From positions 170,459 to 234,458 of the forward strand of contig NZ_JAAEDL010000005.1 of the NCBI RefSeq assembly GCF_018129005.1: a stretch of 64,000 nucleotides of DNA, read 5' to 3'. A program made the translations under genes and the position numbers. This DNA is from Neoroseomonas eburnea. GTDB lineage: Bacteria > Pseudomonadota > Alphaproteobacteria > Acetobacterales > Acetobacteraceae. Below the pieces are notes generated by a model. That model saw only the letters and a program-made list of their open reading frames with translations. It did no database searches and had not been told where the DNA came from. Shown one piece after another: positions 36,902 through 45,877 of this stretch (the first letter of the stretch is position 1; every line of letters starts with the position of its first letter).

Positions 36902-37083
36902 GATGAATGCCCTCCTTTGCCTCGCGACATTGTGGCTATGTCATGAGGCAGAAACAGGGCGGTCATCGCCATCATCGGGCCTCGGCTCTCGACGGGTCCC
37001 ATGCCGCTGAACCCGGCCGGTGACCGCATCGGTCAAGCCCGGCGATACGGCGCGCGGCGCTCGTGGGGCGGCCGCGCGCGGAA

Positions 37084-37131
37084 CCGGCACCCCGGTGCCG
37101 GACCCGGAAACGCGCCGCGAGGCGCGTTTCC
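37084..37131 (-). terminator. Double hairpin after purB
   Basis: ccggcac-cccg-gtgccgg (37084-37101, 7 bp) and ggaaacgcgcc-gcga-ggcgcgtttcc (37106-37131, 11 bp, perfect) lie 11 bases past the purB stop. They are GC-rich with no long T run, but placement directly after the stop supports a terminator role for purB. Confidence 0.7.
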
Positions 37132-37141
37132 AGACGGTTTC

Positions 37142-38479
37142 TCACGCCTCGCCGAAGACCCTCCGGAAGACGGTGTCCACATGGGCAAAGTCCCGCCGCG
37201 CATCCATCGCCGCGTCGAGGGCTTCGGCGTTCAGGCGTGCCGAAACCTCCGGGTCGGCCAGTAGGTTCGCGCGGAAGGTCTGCCCGCCAGGCGTGCCGAG
37301 TGCCTGCCAAGTCGCCATCGCGGCCCGTTGCACGGCGCGGTAGGCGTCCTCGCGGCTCATGCCGGCCTGGGTCAGGGCGAGCAGCACCTTCTGGCTGTGC
37401 ACCACGCCGCCGAGCCCGTCGAGGTTGGCCTGCATGCGCGCCGGGTAGACGGTCAGCTTCTCCATCATGCCTGCGAGGCGCATCAGGGCGAAGTCGAGGG
37501 CGATGGTCGCATCCGGGGCGATGACACGCTCCACGCTGGAATGGCTGATGTCGCGCTCGTGCCAGAGCGCCACGTTCTCGAGCGCCGGGGTAACGTAGCC
37601 GCGCACCAGCCGGGCCAGGCCGGTGAGGTTCTCCGACAGCACCGGGTTGCGCTTGTGCGGCATGGAGGAGGACCCCTTCTGGCCGGGGTGGAAGAACTCC
37701 TCCGCTTCGCGCACCTCGCTCCGCTGCAGGTGGCGGACCTCGATCGCCAGGCGCTCGATGCCGCTCGCCACCACCGCCAGGGCGCAGAAGAAGGCGGCGT
37801 GGCGGTCGCGCGGGATCACCTGGGTGGAAACCGGCTCGACCTCCAGGCCGAGCTTCTCCGCCACGAAGGCCTCGACTCGGGGATCGACGCTCGCGAAGGT
37901 GCCGACCGGGCCGGAGATGGCGCAGGTCGCGACCTCCCGCCGGGCCGCGACCAACCGTTCCCGCCCGCGGGCGAATTCCGCGTAGTGGCCGGCGAGCTTC
38001 AGGCCGAAGGTGGTCGGTTCGGCATGGATGCCGTGGCTGCGGCCGACCGTCGGTGTGTGGCGGTGTTCCAGCGCCCGGGCCTTCAGCGCCGCGAGCACCG
38101 CGTCGATGTCGGCGATCAGCAGGTCCGCCGCGCGCGTCATCTGGACCGCGAGGCAGGTATCGAGCACATCGGAGGAGGTCATGCCCTGGTGCATGAAGCG
38201 TGCCTCGGGCCCGATGCCCTCGGCCATGAAGGTGAGGAAGGCGATGACGTCGTGGCGCGTCTCGCGCTCGATCTCGTCGATCCGCGCGACCTCGGCCTCG
38301 CCGATGGCGGCGGCGCGCGGGGCGCCCTTCTCGCGGATGGCGCGCGCGGCGTCCTCCGGGATGGTGCCGAGCTTCGCCATCGCCTCGGCGGCGAGGGCCT
38401 CGATCTCGAACCAGATGCGATAGCGCGCTGCGGGCGACCAGATCGCCTCCATCTGCGGGCGGGAATAGCGCGGGACCAT
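37142..38479 (-). CDS. purB: Adenylosuccinate lyase
   Basis: A 445-residue lyase of the fumarase/aspartase superfamily acting twice in purine synthesis: on SAICAR and on adenylosuccinate. The signature SSSMPHKRNPVLSENL is near residue 265 and the catalytic His/Ser loops are recognised from TVGRSHGIHAEPTTFGLKLAGH and TSSDVLDTCLA. The ATG at 38479 (MVPRYSRPQM) fits the family; upstream in-frame starts would overlap the terC promoter region. It is transcribed away from terC and ends in the hairpins at 37084-37131. Genomic position near the other pur genes is typical. Confidence 0.97.
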   Translation of the reverse strand: MVPRYSRPQMEAIWSPAARYRIWFEIEALAAEAMAKLGTIPEDAARAIREKGAPRAAAIGEAEVARIDEIERETRHDVIAFLTFMAEGIGPEARFMHQGMTSSDVLDTCLAVQMTRAADLLIADIDAVLAALKARALEHRHTPTVGRSHGIHAEPTTFGLKLAGHYAEFARGRERLVAARREVATCAISGPVGTFASVDPRVEAFVAEKLGLEVEPVSTQVIPRDRHAAFFCALAVVASGIERLAIEVRHLQRSEVREAEEFFHPGQKGSSSMPHKRNPVLSENLTGLARLVRGYVTPALENVALWHERDISHSSVERVIAPDATIALDFALMRLAGMMEKLTVYPARMQANLDGLGGVVHSQKVLLALTQAGMSREDAYRAVQRAAMATWQALGTPGGQTFRANLLADPEVSARLNAEALDAAMDARRDFAHVDTVFRRVFGEA

Positions 38480-38580
38480 GGTGCGGGCTCCGGATGAACG
38501 CGCCGGGGTTTGGCGCCTGCCGCAGCGCAGCGCAAGCTTCCGGCAGCAGTTTCCGTGCGCGGGGTTGCCGGAAAGTGTCC

Positions 38581-38590
38581 ATAACGTTAT
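38581..38590. promoter_or_regulatory. Palindrome ATAACGTTAT upstream of terC
   Basis: A perfect 10-bp AT-containing palindrome in an otherwise GC-rich gap of 157 bases between divergent purB and terC, 47 bases before the terC ATG. It may be an operator or part of a promoter; no known motif is assigned. Confidence 0.35.
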
Positions 38591-38636
38591 CTCCGCCGCC
38601 TCGGATTCAGCCCAAACCTGCCAGGACGCCCGCGAC

Positions 38637-39452
38637 ATGTTGGAAATGCTGCCCGAATGGCTTCAGCCGCTGGCAATGGTCCTGTTCATCGACGTCGTCC
38701 TTGCGGGCGACAATGCGATCGTGGTCGGCATGGCGGCCGCGGGGCTGCCCGCGGATCAGCGCCGCAAGGCGATCTTCTGGGGCATCATCGCGGCGACGGT
38801 CATGCGCATCGCCTTCGCCTCGATCACGGTGCAACTGCTCAACATCGTCGGGATCGTGCTCGCGGGTGGCGTCCTGCTGCTCTGGGTCTGCTGGAAGATG
38901 TACCGTGAGCTTCGCGAGGGGAGCGGACACGACCATCCGGATGTGACTGAGCAGAGCGAAGGCGTGGAGGCGCTTCAGGGCGTCGAGCCCGGAGCGCCGC
39001 GCAAGACGCTGCGCCAAGCCATCACGCAGATCCTGGTCGCCGACGTCTCGATGAGCCTCGACAACGTGCTGGCGGTCGCCGGGGCGGCGAAGGACCACCC
39101 CTACATCCTGATCGTGGGCCTCGCGGTCTCCGTGTTGCTGATGGGCGTCGCTGCCACATTGATCGCCCGGCTGCTCGACCGGCACCGCTGGATCGCCTGG
39201 GTCGGCCTGCTCGTCATCCTCTACGTCGCCCTGAACATGATCTATGAGGGCACCCATCAGGTGACGGAGGCGGTCCCCGAGGCCTACGCCTATCTCTTCC
39301 TGCCGCTCGGCTTCCTGGTGCCGGCAATTGCGGGGGTATTCCCGGTCTGGCTGTGGGTGGGCGCGACGCTGATGCAGATGGTCCTCTACACCTCGGTCAT
39401 CACCGTGGTCGCGGGGGCGGTCCGCGATTTCAGCCGGCGCCCGGCAGGCTGA
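38637..39452 (+). CDS. TerC family integral membrane protein (YjbE-like)
   Basis: A 271-residue protein with about seven hydrophobic spans. The TerC signature FIDVVLAGDNAIVVGMAA is at about residues 16-33, with a repeat SMSLDNVLAVAGAAKDHP near 140-158, in which Asp/Asn pairs probably bind metal. TerC/Alx proteins export Mn2+ or protect exported metalloenzymes; this branch is often called YjbE. A cytoplasmic loop at residues of about 90-130 is charged and holds HDHPDVTEQ. No obvious yybP-ykoY riboswitch is recognised in the 5' region. It is followed by a lipoprotein gene 17 bases away. Confidence 0.92.
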   Translation: MLEMLPEWLQPLAMVLFIDVVLAGDNAIVVGMAAAGLPADQRRKAIFWGIIAATVMRIAFASITVQLLNIVGIVLAGGVLLLWVCWKMYRELREGSGHDHPDVTEQSEGVEALQGVEPGAPRKTLRQAITQILVADVSMSLDNVLAVAGAAKDHPYILIVGLAVSVLLMGVAATLIARLLDRHRWIAWVGLLVILYVALNMIYEGTHQVTEAVPEAYAYLFLPLGFLVPAIAGVFPVWLWVGATLMQMVLYTSVITVVAGAVRDFSRRPAG

Positions 39453-39468
39453 CCGCGGGCGCCCGGCG

Positions 39469-40095
39469 ATGGCAATGCCGCGCCTGATCGCGCAGGCCCG
39501 GCTCGCATGGCGCGGCCGCGGCGGCGCCGGCGCCGCGGCGGTCTCGCCGGGCCGGAGCCTCGTCGCGGCCTGTCTCCTGCTCACCGCGTGCAGCGCCATG
39601 GAGGAGGCCAGCCGACCGCCTCTCGATACCTTGGCGACGCGCATGCCGGCGGAAATCGCCGGCTTCGTGCTGGGTGACGCCGCGCAGCGGCCCGGGCCTA
39701 CGCTCGCGCTGGACTATGCCACCCGCAACCGGGCCGCCGTGGCAACGGTGCTCGTCTATGGGACCGGCGGCCGCGCCGCGCCCTCGGATCCGGCGGCGCC
39801 CGAATTCGATCGGGAACTGAGTTCCGCCGTTACCGAGGTGACGGAGGCGCCGTCCGGTCGGACCGGACGCAGGCTCACCGAGCAGCGGCGTGTCACGGTC
39901 GCCGATCCCGGGCTCCGCTGCGCCGTGATGTCGGGCGCTTTCGGTCGTGCGCCGGTGACGCGGCATGTGTGCATCGGCAGCGCCGAGGGGCGCTTCGTCA
40001 AGGTGCAGGTGACGATGGCGAGCGGCGCACCGAGCGAGAGCGCCGACGCCATGGCCTTTGCCGCCGGTGTCGTGCGCGCGGTGCGCGGCGGCTGA
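39469..40095 (+). CDS. Probable lipoprotein of unknown function
   Basis: A 208-residue protein with an unusually long N-region, followed by SLVAACLLLTACS, a lipobox with the acylated Cys at about residue 41. The mature domain is beta-rich (ATVLVYGTGG, ELSSAVTEVTEAPSGRTGRRLTEQRRVTV, RHVCIGSAEGRFVKVQVTMASG). It has two further Cys that might form a disulfide. No known family is recognised. It follows terC by 17 bases and is probably in the same transcript. The real start could be the second ATG at 39475. Confidence 0.72.
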   Translation: MAMPRLIAQARLAWRGRGGAGAAAVSPGRSLVAACLLLTACSAMEEASRPPLDTLATRMPAEIAGFVLGDAAQRPGPTLALDYATRNRAAVATVLVYGTGGRAAPSDPAAPEFDRELSSAVTEVTEAPSGRTGRRLTEQRRVTVADPGLRCAVMSGAFGRAPVTRHVCIGSAEGRFVKVQVTMASGAPSESADAMAFAAGVVRAVRGG

Positions 40096-40537
40096 ACGGC
40101 GTAGGGGTCATGGGCCCCGCCATGCCGGCCGCGGAAGGGTGGAAGCTGTCTGCGATCGGCGGTCCAGCCCTGGTCCGGCGCGCGGCCGTGCCGCCGACAT
40201 CACGTGCGATGCGTCGTGCACCGGGATCGAACCCGCTGTCCTCGGGGCACGATGCCCATTCGACAGAGGTTTCGCCGTCCGCGCGCGGTATGCCTGGCGC
40301 AGCCCGGATTCCGATCGCAGCTTGCCGGGTTGAGGGAGCGCATCCGGCAGCCACACGCCTGACCGGTGTGCCGGGGCCTGCCCTCCAACGGAACTGCCCT
40401 TTCGAATCAGCGCCAGAGGCCGTCTGACCATCCGCGCGCGGCCCGCGCATGGGGCGATGGCGCGGGTCAGTGCCGGCCGGAAGGGGGGCGATGCCGCCGG
40501 CGGGAACACGCCTGTCGGCGCATTCCCAGACCTGCGT
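40096..40537. other. Convergent intergenic region without recognised gene
   Basis: This 442-base gap lies between the 3' ends of the lipoprotein gene and the serine protease gene. No open frame in it has a clear start or protein-like composition. A minus-strand stretch (agcgggttcgatcccggt near 40217-40235) looks like a tRNA T-arm, but its stem does not pair correctly. Short GC hairpins such as gggca-cga-tgccc near 40246-40258 are present. No terminator with a T run is seen for either flanking gene. Confidence 0.5.
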
Positions 40538-41515
40538 TCAGCGCATGCAGCGCAGGAAGACGGTCGAGGCGTGGGCGAGTTCACCGACCTCGGCCGCCGT
40601 GCGTGGCGTTCCGATGCTCTCGAGCTGCGGCTGGACGCCGTGCTCCCGCATGAAATCGACGGCTTCCGTGTGCTTCACCGCGAAATTGACGTTCTGCGGA
40701 ATATCGCCGGTCGCCTGCGCGATGCGCTGCGCGTTCAGCTTCGACACGATGACGCCGACGACATGGCCGCGCAGGTCGAGCAGCGGACCGCCCGAATTTC
40801 CCTGCTGCACCGGGGCGCTGATCTGGATCTGGCGGGGATTGTCGCCGAGCCCGGCCAGGGCGGAGACATCGCCGGTCGTCAGGGTCGGCCCGGAGGAGAG
40901 CAGTCCGGCCAGAGGGAACCCATAGGTCACGACGGATTCGCCGCGACGGACCTCGGCGGCGCGCCGGAAGGGCAGGACCGGCCCCGGGTCGCTTTCGGTG
41001 CGCAGCAGGGCGAGGTCCCGCTGCGGATCGGCGGCGATGACCGTTGCCGGGATCTCCTGTCCGTTTGCCAGCCGCGCGGTCATGGCCGTGCAGCCCTCCG
41101 CGACGTGATGATTCGTCATGATCTGCCTCGGCGCCACGATGAACCCGGTACCGGAGGAGACCGGCTGGGGTTGTCCGGGCGTCTGCCCGGGACGCTGTCC
41201 GGGCCGGGCCGGCGCCGCAGCACCGAGCGGCGGCGGCTTGTCGCGCGGCAGCGCCGCCATCTGGCCGGGCCCGGGCCGAGCCGGCGGCTGCGGCTGCGCC
41301 AGGCCGGGCCTCTGGGACGGGCCGCCGAGCGGCGGCGGCTTGTCGCGCGGCAGCGCCATGCCCGGCCCCAGCCCCGGCCGGGCCGGGCCTGGGCCGAGGT
41401 TCGGTTGCGGCGGCGGCGGTGCGGGCAGGTTGCCGAGCGAGCCGGGCTTCTGCGCATCGGCCGCGGAGGCGGCGAGCGTACAGGCCAGCACGAGGGCAAT
41501 TGGTACGAGGCGCAT
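40538..41515 (-). CDS. Secreted trypsin-like serine protease with Pro-rich linker
   Basis: A 325-residue protein with a signal peptide (residues 1-21, ADA cleavage). A proline-rich linker fills residues of about 25-115 and holds two copies of ALPRDKPPPLG, 34 residues apart. The protease domain has His in TNHHVAEG near 136, Asp in RDLALL near 167 and Ser in GNSGGPLL near 237. This is a trypsin-fold protease of the kind used in periplasmic or secreted quality control, but without a PDZ domain. The linker may cross or bind the cell wall. Confidence 0.88.
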   Translation of the reverse strand: MRLVPIALVLACTLAASAADAQKPGSLGNLPAPPPPQPNLGPGPARPGLGPGMALPRDKPPPLGGPSQRPGLAQPQPPARPGPGQMAALPRDKPPPLGAAAPARPGQRPGQTPGQPQPVSSGTGFIVAPRQIMTNHHVAEGCTAMTARLANGQEIPATVIAADPQRDLALLRTESDPGPVLPFRRAAEVRRGESVVTYGFPLAGLLSSGPTLTTGDVSALAGLGDNPRQIQISAPVQQGNSGGPLLDLRGHVVGVIVSKLNAQRIAQATGDIPQNVNFAVKHTEAVDFMREHGVQPQLESIGTPRTAAEVGELAHASTVFLRCMR

Positions 41516-41590
41516 GCCGGAAGGGTGAGGCTATGCCGGTGCGCGGGTCAACGGCCGTCCCGTATCACGGCGCACATGCCGCGAAGCCCT

Positions 41591-42337
41591 TCACAGCAGC
41601 CCCTCCCGCCGGAAGGAAAGGTGGCGGCCATTGCCGACGATCAGGTGGTCGTGCAGCACGATGCCGAGGACGCCGGCGGCGGATTTCACCTCCTGCGTCA
41701 TCTCGAGGTCGGCGCGCGACGGCGTCGGGTCGCCGGAGGGGTGGTTGTGCACCAGGATCAGCGCCGTCGCCTGCAACTCGAGGGCGCGCTTCACAACCTC
41801 CCGCGGATAGACCGGCGTATGGTTCACGGTGCCGCGGGCCTGCGCCTCGTCGGCGATCAGGCGGTTGCGCGTGTCGAGGAACAGGACGCGGAACTGCTCC
41901 ACCCGTTCGCGCGCCAGTGCCGCCGAGAGATAGGCGAGCAGCCGGTCCCAATTGTTGAGCACCGGGCGTTCCATGACGTCGGCGCGGGCCAGGCGGAGGG
42001 CGGCCGCCTGCACGATGCGCAGCGCGGCGGCGCCGGCCTCGCCGAGGCCCTCCACCTCGCGCAGTTCCGTCAGCGGCGCCGAGACGGCGCCGGCGAAGGA
42101 CCCGAATCGGCCGAGCAGGGCACGGGCGATCGGCTTGGTGTCGCGCCGCGGCAGGGCGAGGAAGAGCACCATCTCGAGCAGTTCGTGGTCGAGCAGCGCA
42201 TCCGGCCCGGCGGTGAGCAGCTTCTCGCGCATGCGGGCGCGATGGCCGAGATGGCCGGGGGGCGAGGCCTCCTCCGGGGTGTCGACAAGGGGGAGCAGGC
42301 CGGGCATCGCCTCGGCCAGGCCGGGTTTCCTGCGCAT
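41591..42337 (-). CDS. radC: RadC/JAB-domain DNA-repair-type protein
   Basis: A 248-residue protein with an N-terminal helix-hairpin-helix-type region (LREVEGLGEAGAAALRIVQAAAL near residues 80-100) and a C-terminal JAMM/MPN+ domain. The metal motif HNHPSGDPTPSRAD (H-x-H-x-P-S-G-x2-x-P-S-x2-D) is near residues 197-210, and an upstream Glu is present. RadC has been called a DNA repair protein, but its true role is unclear. It lies 79 bases downstream of map on the same strand and 76 bases upstream of the protease start. Assignment by motif is certain. Confidence 0.95.
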   Translation of the reverse strand: MRRKPGLAEAMPGLLPLVDTPEEASPPGHLGHRARMREKLLTAGPDALLDHELLEMVLFLALPRRDTKPIARALLGRFGSFAGAVSAPLTELREVEGLGEAGAAALRIVQAAALRLARADVMERPVLNNWDRLLAYLSAALARERVEQFRVLFLDTRNRLIADEAQARGTVNHTPVYPREVVKRALELQATALILVHNHPSGDPTPSRADLEMTQEVKSAAGVLGIVLHDHLIVGNGRHLSFRREGLL

Positions 42338-42415
42338 GCGCCTCGCTGCCGGCGAAGGGCGCCGGAACGCGACGTATGCTAGGATAAATCTACTTCGGGT
42401 TGAAGTTCGCTTTCG

Positions 42416-43222
42416 TCAGTCCTGGCGATAGGGGCGGTGTAGCCCGGCCGGCGAGATGGTGAAGATCTCCACGCCGGTCTCGGTGACGCCCACCATGTGC
42501 TCGAACTGGGCGGAGAGGGAGCGGTCGCGCGTCACCGCCGTCCAGCCGTCGTCGAGGATCTTCACCTCGGGGCGGCCGGCATTCACCATCGGCTCGACGG
42601 TGAAGAACATGCCCGGGCGCAGCCGCGGGCCCTCGCCGGGTCGGCCGAAATGCAGCACGTTCGGCGGCGCGTGGAAGTGGCGGCCGATGCCGTGGCCGCA
42701 GAAGTCACGCACGACGCTGAAGCGGTGCTTCTCGACGAAGGTCTGGATGGCGTGGCCGACATCGCCGAGCGTCGCGCCCGGCTTGATGGCGGCGATGCCC
42801 TTCATCATGGACTCGTAGGTCACGTCCATGAGCAGCCGCGCCTTGGTGGAAGGCTGGCCGGCCACGTACATGCGGCTGGTGTCGCCGTACCAGCCATCCA
42901 GGATGACGGTGACGTCGATATTGACGATGTCCCCTTCGGCCAGCACCCGGTCGCCCGGGATGCCGTGGCAGACGACGTGGTTGACCGAGGTGCAGGTCGA
43001 CTTGGTGTAGCCGCGGTAGCCGAGCGTCGCCGGCACGGCGCCGTGGTCGACCATGAACTCGTGGCAGAGCCGGTCGATCTCGCCCGTGGTGACGCCCGGG
43101 CGGATATGGGCCGCGATCATGTCCAGCGTCTCGGCGGCCAGGCGGCCGGCCTTGCGCATGCCCTCGAAATCCTCGGGGTGGTGGATCGTGATGCGGCGGG
43201 CTTCGCCGCCGTGCTGCTCCAT
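42416..43222 (-). CDS. map: Methionine aminopeptidase, type I
   Basis: A 268-residue metallopeptidase that removes the N-terminal Met of nascent proteins. The metal ligands fit: Asp in NIDVTVILDGWYGDTSRM near residues 110-125, His in FCGHGIGRHFHAPPNV near 183, and Glu in FTVEPMVN and the late QFEHMVGVTETG segment. The ATG at 43222 gives the normal start MEQHGG; an upstream in-frame ATG at 43300 is less likely. It lies between radC downstream and the NDUFAF5-like methyltransferase upstream, all on the minus strand. Type I without an N-terminal zinc extension. Confidence 0.97.
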   Translation of the reverse strand: MEQHGGEARRITIHHPEDFEGMRKAGRLAAETLDMIAAHIRPGVTTGEIDRLCHEFMVDHGAVPATLGYRGYTKSTCTSVNHVVCHGIPGDRVLAEGDIVNIDVTVILDGWYGDTSRMYVAGQPSTKARLLMDVTYESMMKGIAAIKPGATLGDVGHAIQTFVEKHRFSVVRDFCGHGIGRHFHAPPNVLHFGRPGEGPRLRPGMFFTVEPMVNAGRPEVKILDDGWTAVTRDRSLSAQFEHMVGVTETGVEIFTISPAGLHRPYRQD

Positions 43223-43296
43223 GGTCGGGTCCAGATCGCGGCTTGATGTGAGGCCGGAAGATGCGCTCCGCGACCCCCGGTTGCAAGCACCGCGCG

Positions 43297-44184
43297 TCAC
43301 ATGCCTGGCTTCTCGCCGGCGGGATACTCGACCGTGCCGAGCGCGTCGGCGAGGCGGGCATTGGCGCTGCCGGGCCGTGCCGGCTTCGGCTGCGCGGCGG
43401 ACGGGGCCCAGCCGGTCAGGACGAGCAGGCGGAAGGTCGCAGGCACGCCCTCCGCGTCGCGCGGCATGCGCGCCATGGCGAGGGGGAAGAGCGCCCGGGG
43501 CGGGACCCGCCGATCACGCGCGAGGATCGTGCTGCCTTCGCCGGCCGCGCGCAGATCGGCGAGCAGCGCGAGCGGGCTGCGATAGCGCAGGCGGATGTCC
43601 TCGGCGTCGGCGACCGGCAGCGCGAAGCCGGCGCGCTGCAGCAGGGCGGCCCCGTCGCGCAGATCGGCGAAGGGGGAGACGCGCGGGGAGATGCCGCCGC
43701 GAAGTTCCGATTCCGCTTCGGCGAGGGCAGCGCGAAGCTCCTGTAGCGTCGGCAGGCCAGGAAGGGAGGCGAGGAAGAGCCCGTCCGGCGCCAATGCGCG
43801 GCGGATCTGCACCAGCGCGCCGGGGAGGTCGTTGACCGCGTGCAGGGACAGTGAGGCGACCACCAGGTCGAAGGCGCCGTCCGCGAAAGGCAGCCACTCC
43901 TCGTCGGCGGCGACCGGCAGGCCGCCGGCGCGCGCTGCCATGCGCGGGGAAAGGTCGGCTGAAACCACGAAGGGGATGCCGCGCGCGGCGAGGCGATCGG
44001 CGATCTGTCCGCGGCCGCCGAGGTCGAGCGCCCGGGTGAAGCGCCGTGTCGTGTCGTCCAGCCGGTCGAGCAGGCGGTCGGCCGCTTCCGCGAGGATCGG
44101 AGCGACACGGTCCACGGTGCCTGCGGCGCGGTCCCGGCGCCGGCGGAGGAGGGCGCGGTCGAAGACCTGCATGGGATCGCTCAT
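43297..44184 (-). CDS. SAM-dependent methyltransferase-like protein (NDUFAF5/BioC-like)
   Basis: A 295-residue class I methyltransferase-fold protein. It starts MSDPMQVFDRALLRRRRDRAA, very like mitochondrial NDUFAF5 and its bacterial homologues. The SAM-binding strand RALDLGGRGQIADRLAARG is near residues 65-80; the FVVSADLSPRMA Asp is near 90; the LPFADGAFDLVVASLSLHAVNDLPGAL block is near 115. NDUFAF5 acts on complex I assembly (it hydroxylates an Arg in NDUFS7). Bacterial members may do the same or serve biotin (BioC). No bio gene is near, so the complex I link is preferred but unproved. Confidence 0.85.
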   Translation of the reverse strand: MSDPMQVFDRALLRRRRDRAAGTVDRVAPILAEAADRLLDRLDDTTRRFTRALDLGGRGQIADRLAARGIPFVVSADLSPRMAARAGGLPVAADEEWLPFADGAFDLVVASLSLHAVNDLPGALVQIRRALAPDGLFLASLPGLPTLQELRAALAEAESELRGGISPRVSPFADLRDGAALLQRAGFALPVADAEDIRLRYRSPLALLADLRAAGEGSTILARDRRVPPRALFPLAMARMPRDAEGVPATFRLLVLTGWAPSAAQPKPARPGSANARLADALGTVEYPAGEKPGM

Positions 44185-44282
44185 GGGCCGCCACATGCGC
44201 CCGGTTCCGCGTCGCCGCAAGGCGCGGTAGAGCAGAGCCGCGGCGCCCGTTGATGGCGGCGGATGGCAAGGGGAGAGGACGC

Positions 44283-45872
44283 ATGGCCGGTCAGATCGAC
44301 GCCGCCACGCTCAAGGGCTGGATCCGGGAGGGGCGGGAACTCGCCATCCTCGACGCGCGGGAGGAAGGGGAGTTCGGGCGGTCGCATCTGTTCTGGGCGG
44401 TGCCCTGCCCGCTGTCGAAGATGGAATTCCGCGCCCGTGCGCTGCTGCCGCGCCGCGACGTGCAGGTGGTCTGCACCGACGGAGGGGAAGGGTACGCCGC
44501 GCGGCTCGCCGCCTATCTCGAGCAGATCGGCTGTTCCAGGGTGGCGGTGCTCGCGGGCGGAACGCCTGCCTGGGTGGCGGCGGGATTCACTGCCTTCTCG
44601 GGTGTGAACGTGCCGTCCAAGGCCTTCGGCGAATGGGTCGAACACCACTACCACACGCCGTCCGTCGATCCCGCCGAGCTCAAGGCGATGATGGACGCCG
44701 GGACCGACATGGTGGTGCTCGACAGCCGGCCGATCGACGAGTTCCGCCGCATGTCGATCCCGACCGGCGTCAACGTCCCGGGCGGCGAGCTGGTCTATCG
44801 CATCGGCGAGCTGGTGAGCCGGCCCGAGACGACGGTCGTGGTGAACTGCGCCGGGCGCACGCGGTCCATTCTCGGCGCGGAATCGCTGCGCAGCGCGGGG
44901 CTGCCCAACAAGGTGGTGGCGCTGCGCAACGGCACGATGGGGTGGGAGCTCGCGGGCTTCTCCTGCGATCGGGGCCGCACCGATCGCTATCCGGAAGGCA
45001 CACCGGCCACGCTTGCCGAGGCCTTCGCCCGCGCCGACCGCTTCGCACGCAAGCACGGGGTCAAGGTGGCGACGCGCGCCGAGCTTGCAGGTTTCCAGGC
45101 CGATGCGACGCGGACGACCTATGTGCTCGACGTGCGCGACCCGGCGGAATTCGCGGCGGGGCATCTCGTGGGCAGCCGCTCGGCGCCGGGTGGGCAACTC
45201 GTCCAGGCGACCGACCAGTGGGTTGCGGTGCGCGGCGCGCGCATCGTGCTGATCGACGATACCGGGGTGCGTGCCCGGATGACCGGCGGCTGGCTGCGCC
45301 AACTCGGCGGCTGGGATGTGTACGTCCTGTCGGACGGGCTGGAAGGACGGCTGGAGGAAGGCGTCTGGGCGCCGGACTGCCCCGAGGCGGCGGCGGTGAA
45401 GGTGCCGCATGTCAGCCCGGCAGACCTCGCCGCGCTCGCGGGGGAGGGGGCGGTGCAGGTGGTGGACCTGGCGCGTTCCATCGATTTCCGCGACGGGCAT
45501 GTCCCGGGCGCCCTGTGGGGTATCCGCAGCCGGCTCGACCGGCTGGCCGGGCGGCTGACGGGCGACCGCCAGGTGGTGGTCGCCGCGCCGGAGGAGGCCC
45601 AGGCGCGGCTCGCCGCCCAGGAACTGCTCGGCTTCGCCAAGGCGCCGGTGAAGATCCTCGCCGGTGGCACGAAGGCATGGCAGGCGGCGGGATTCCCGGT
45701 CACGGCCGACCGTCGCGATCCGCCGGATGCGGACTGCGTGGATTTCTACCTGCGCCCCTACGACCGCAACGAGGGCGTCGAGGCGGCCATGCACGAATAC
45801 CTCTCCTGGGAAATCGACCTGGTGCACGAGGTCGCCAAGGACGGCGACGCACCCTTCGGCGCCTGGGTCTGA
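44283..45872 (+). CDS. Protein with four tandem rhodanese domains
   Basis: A 529-residue cytoplasmic protein (no signal peptide). Four rhodanese-fold units: residues about 1-100, 120-225, 260-355 and 375-465, followed by a 60-residue tail (CVDFYLRPYDRNEGVEAAMHEYLSWEIDLV). Domains 1 and 2 have an active-loop Cys (VVCTDGGEG, Cys64; VVNCAGRTRS, Cys189). Domain 3 (IVLIDDTGVR) has Asp at that place and domain 4 (VVVAAPEEAQ) has Ala, so these look inactive. Rhodaneses move sulfane sulfur. It is divergent from the methyltransferase and followed by comF five bases later. Confidence 0.92.
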   Translation: MAGQIDAATLKGWIREGRELAILDAREEGEFGRSHLFWAVPCPLSKMEFRARALLPRRDVQVVCTDGGEGYAARLAAYLEQIGCSRVAVLAGGTPAWVAAGFTAFSGVNVPSKAFGEWVEHHYHTPSVDPAELKAMMDAGTDMVVLDSRPIDEFRRMSIPTGVNVPGGELVYRIGELVSRPETTVVVNCAGRTRSILGAESLRSAGLPNKVVALRNGTMGWELAGFSCDRGRTDRYPEGTPATLAEAFARADRFARKHGVKVATRAELAGFQADATRTTYVLDVRDPAEFAAGHLVGSRSAPGGQLVQATDQWVAVRGARIVLIDDTGVRARMTGGWLRQLGGWDVYVLSDGLEGRLEEGVWAPDCPEAAAVKVPHVSPADLAALAGEGAVQVVDLARSIDFRDGHVPGALWGIRSRLDRLAGRLTGDRQVVVAAPEEAQARLAAQELLGFAKAPVKILAGGTKAWQAAGFPVTADRRDPPDADCVDFYLRPYDRNEGVEAAMHEYLSWEIDLVHEVAKDGDAPFGAWV

Positions 45873-45877
45873 CGGGG

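Noticed and set aside
38480..38636. Mn2+ (yybP-ykoY) riboswitch before terC
   Set aside because: The short 157-base gap lacks the conserved loop sequences and the stems expected for this riboswitch.
40205..40275. tRNA-like stretch on the minus strand (gggttcgatccc)
   Set aside because: The T-loop sequence is right but the five-pair stem does not form and there is no proper anticodon or acceptor stem.
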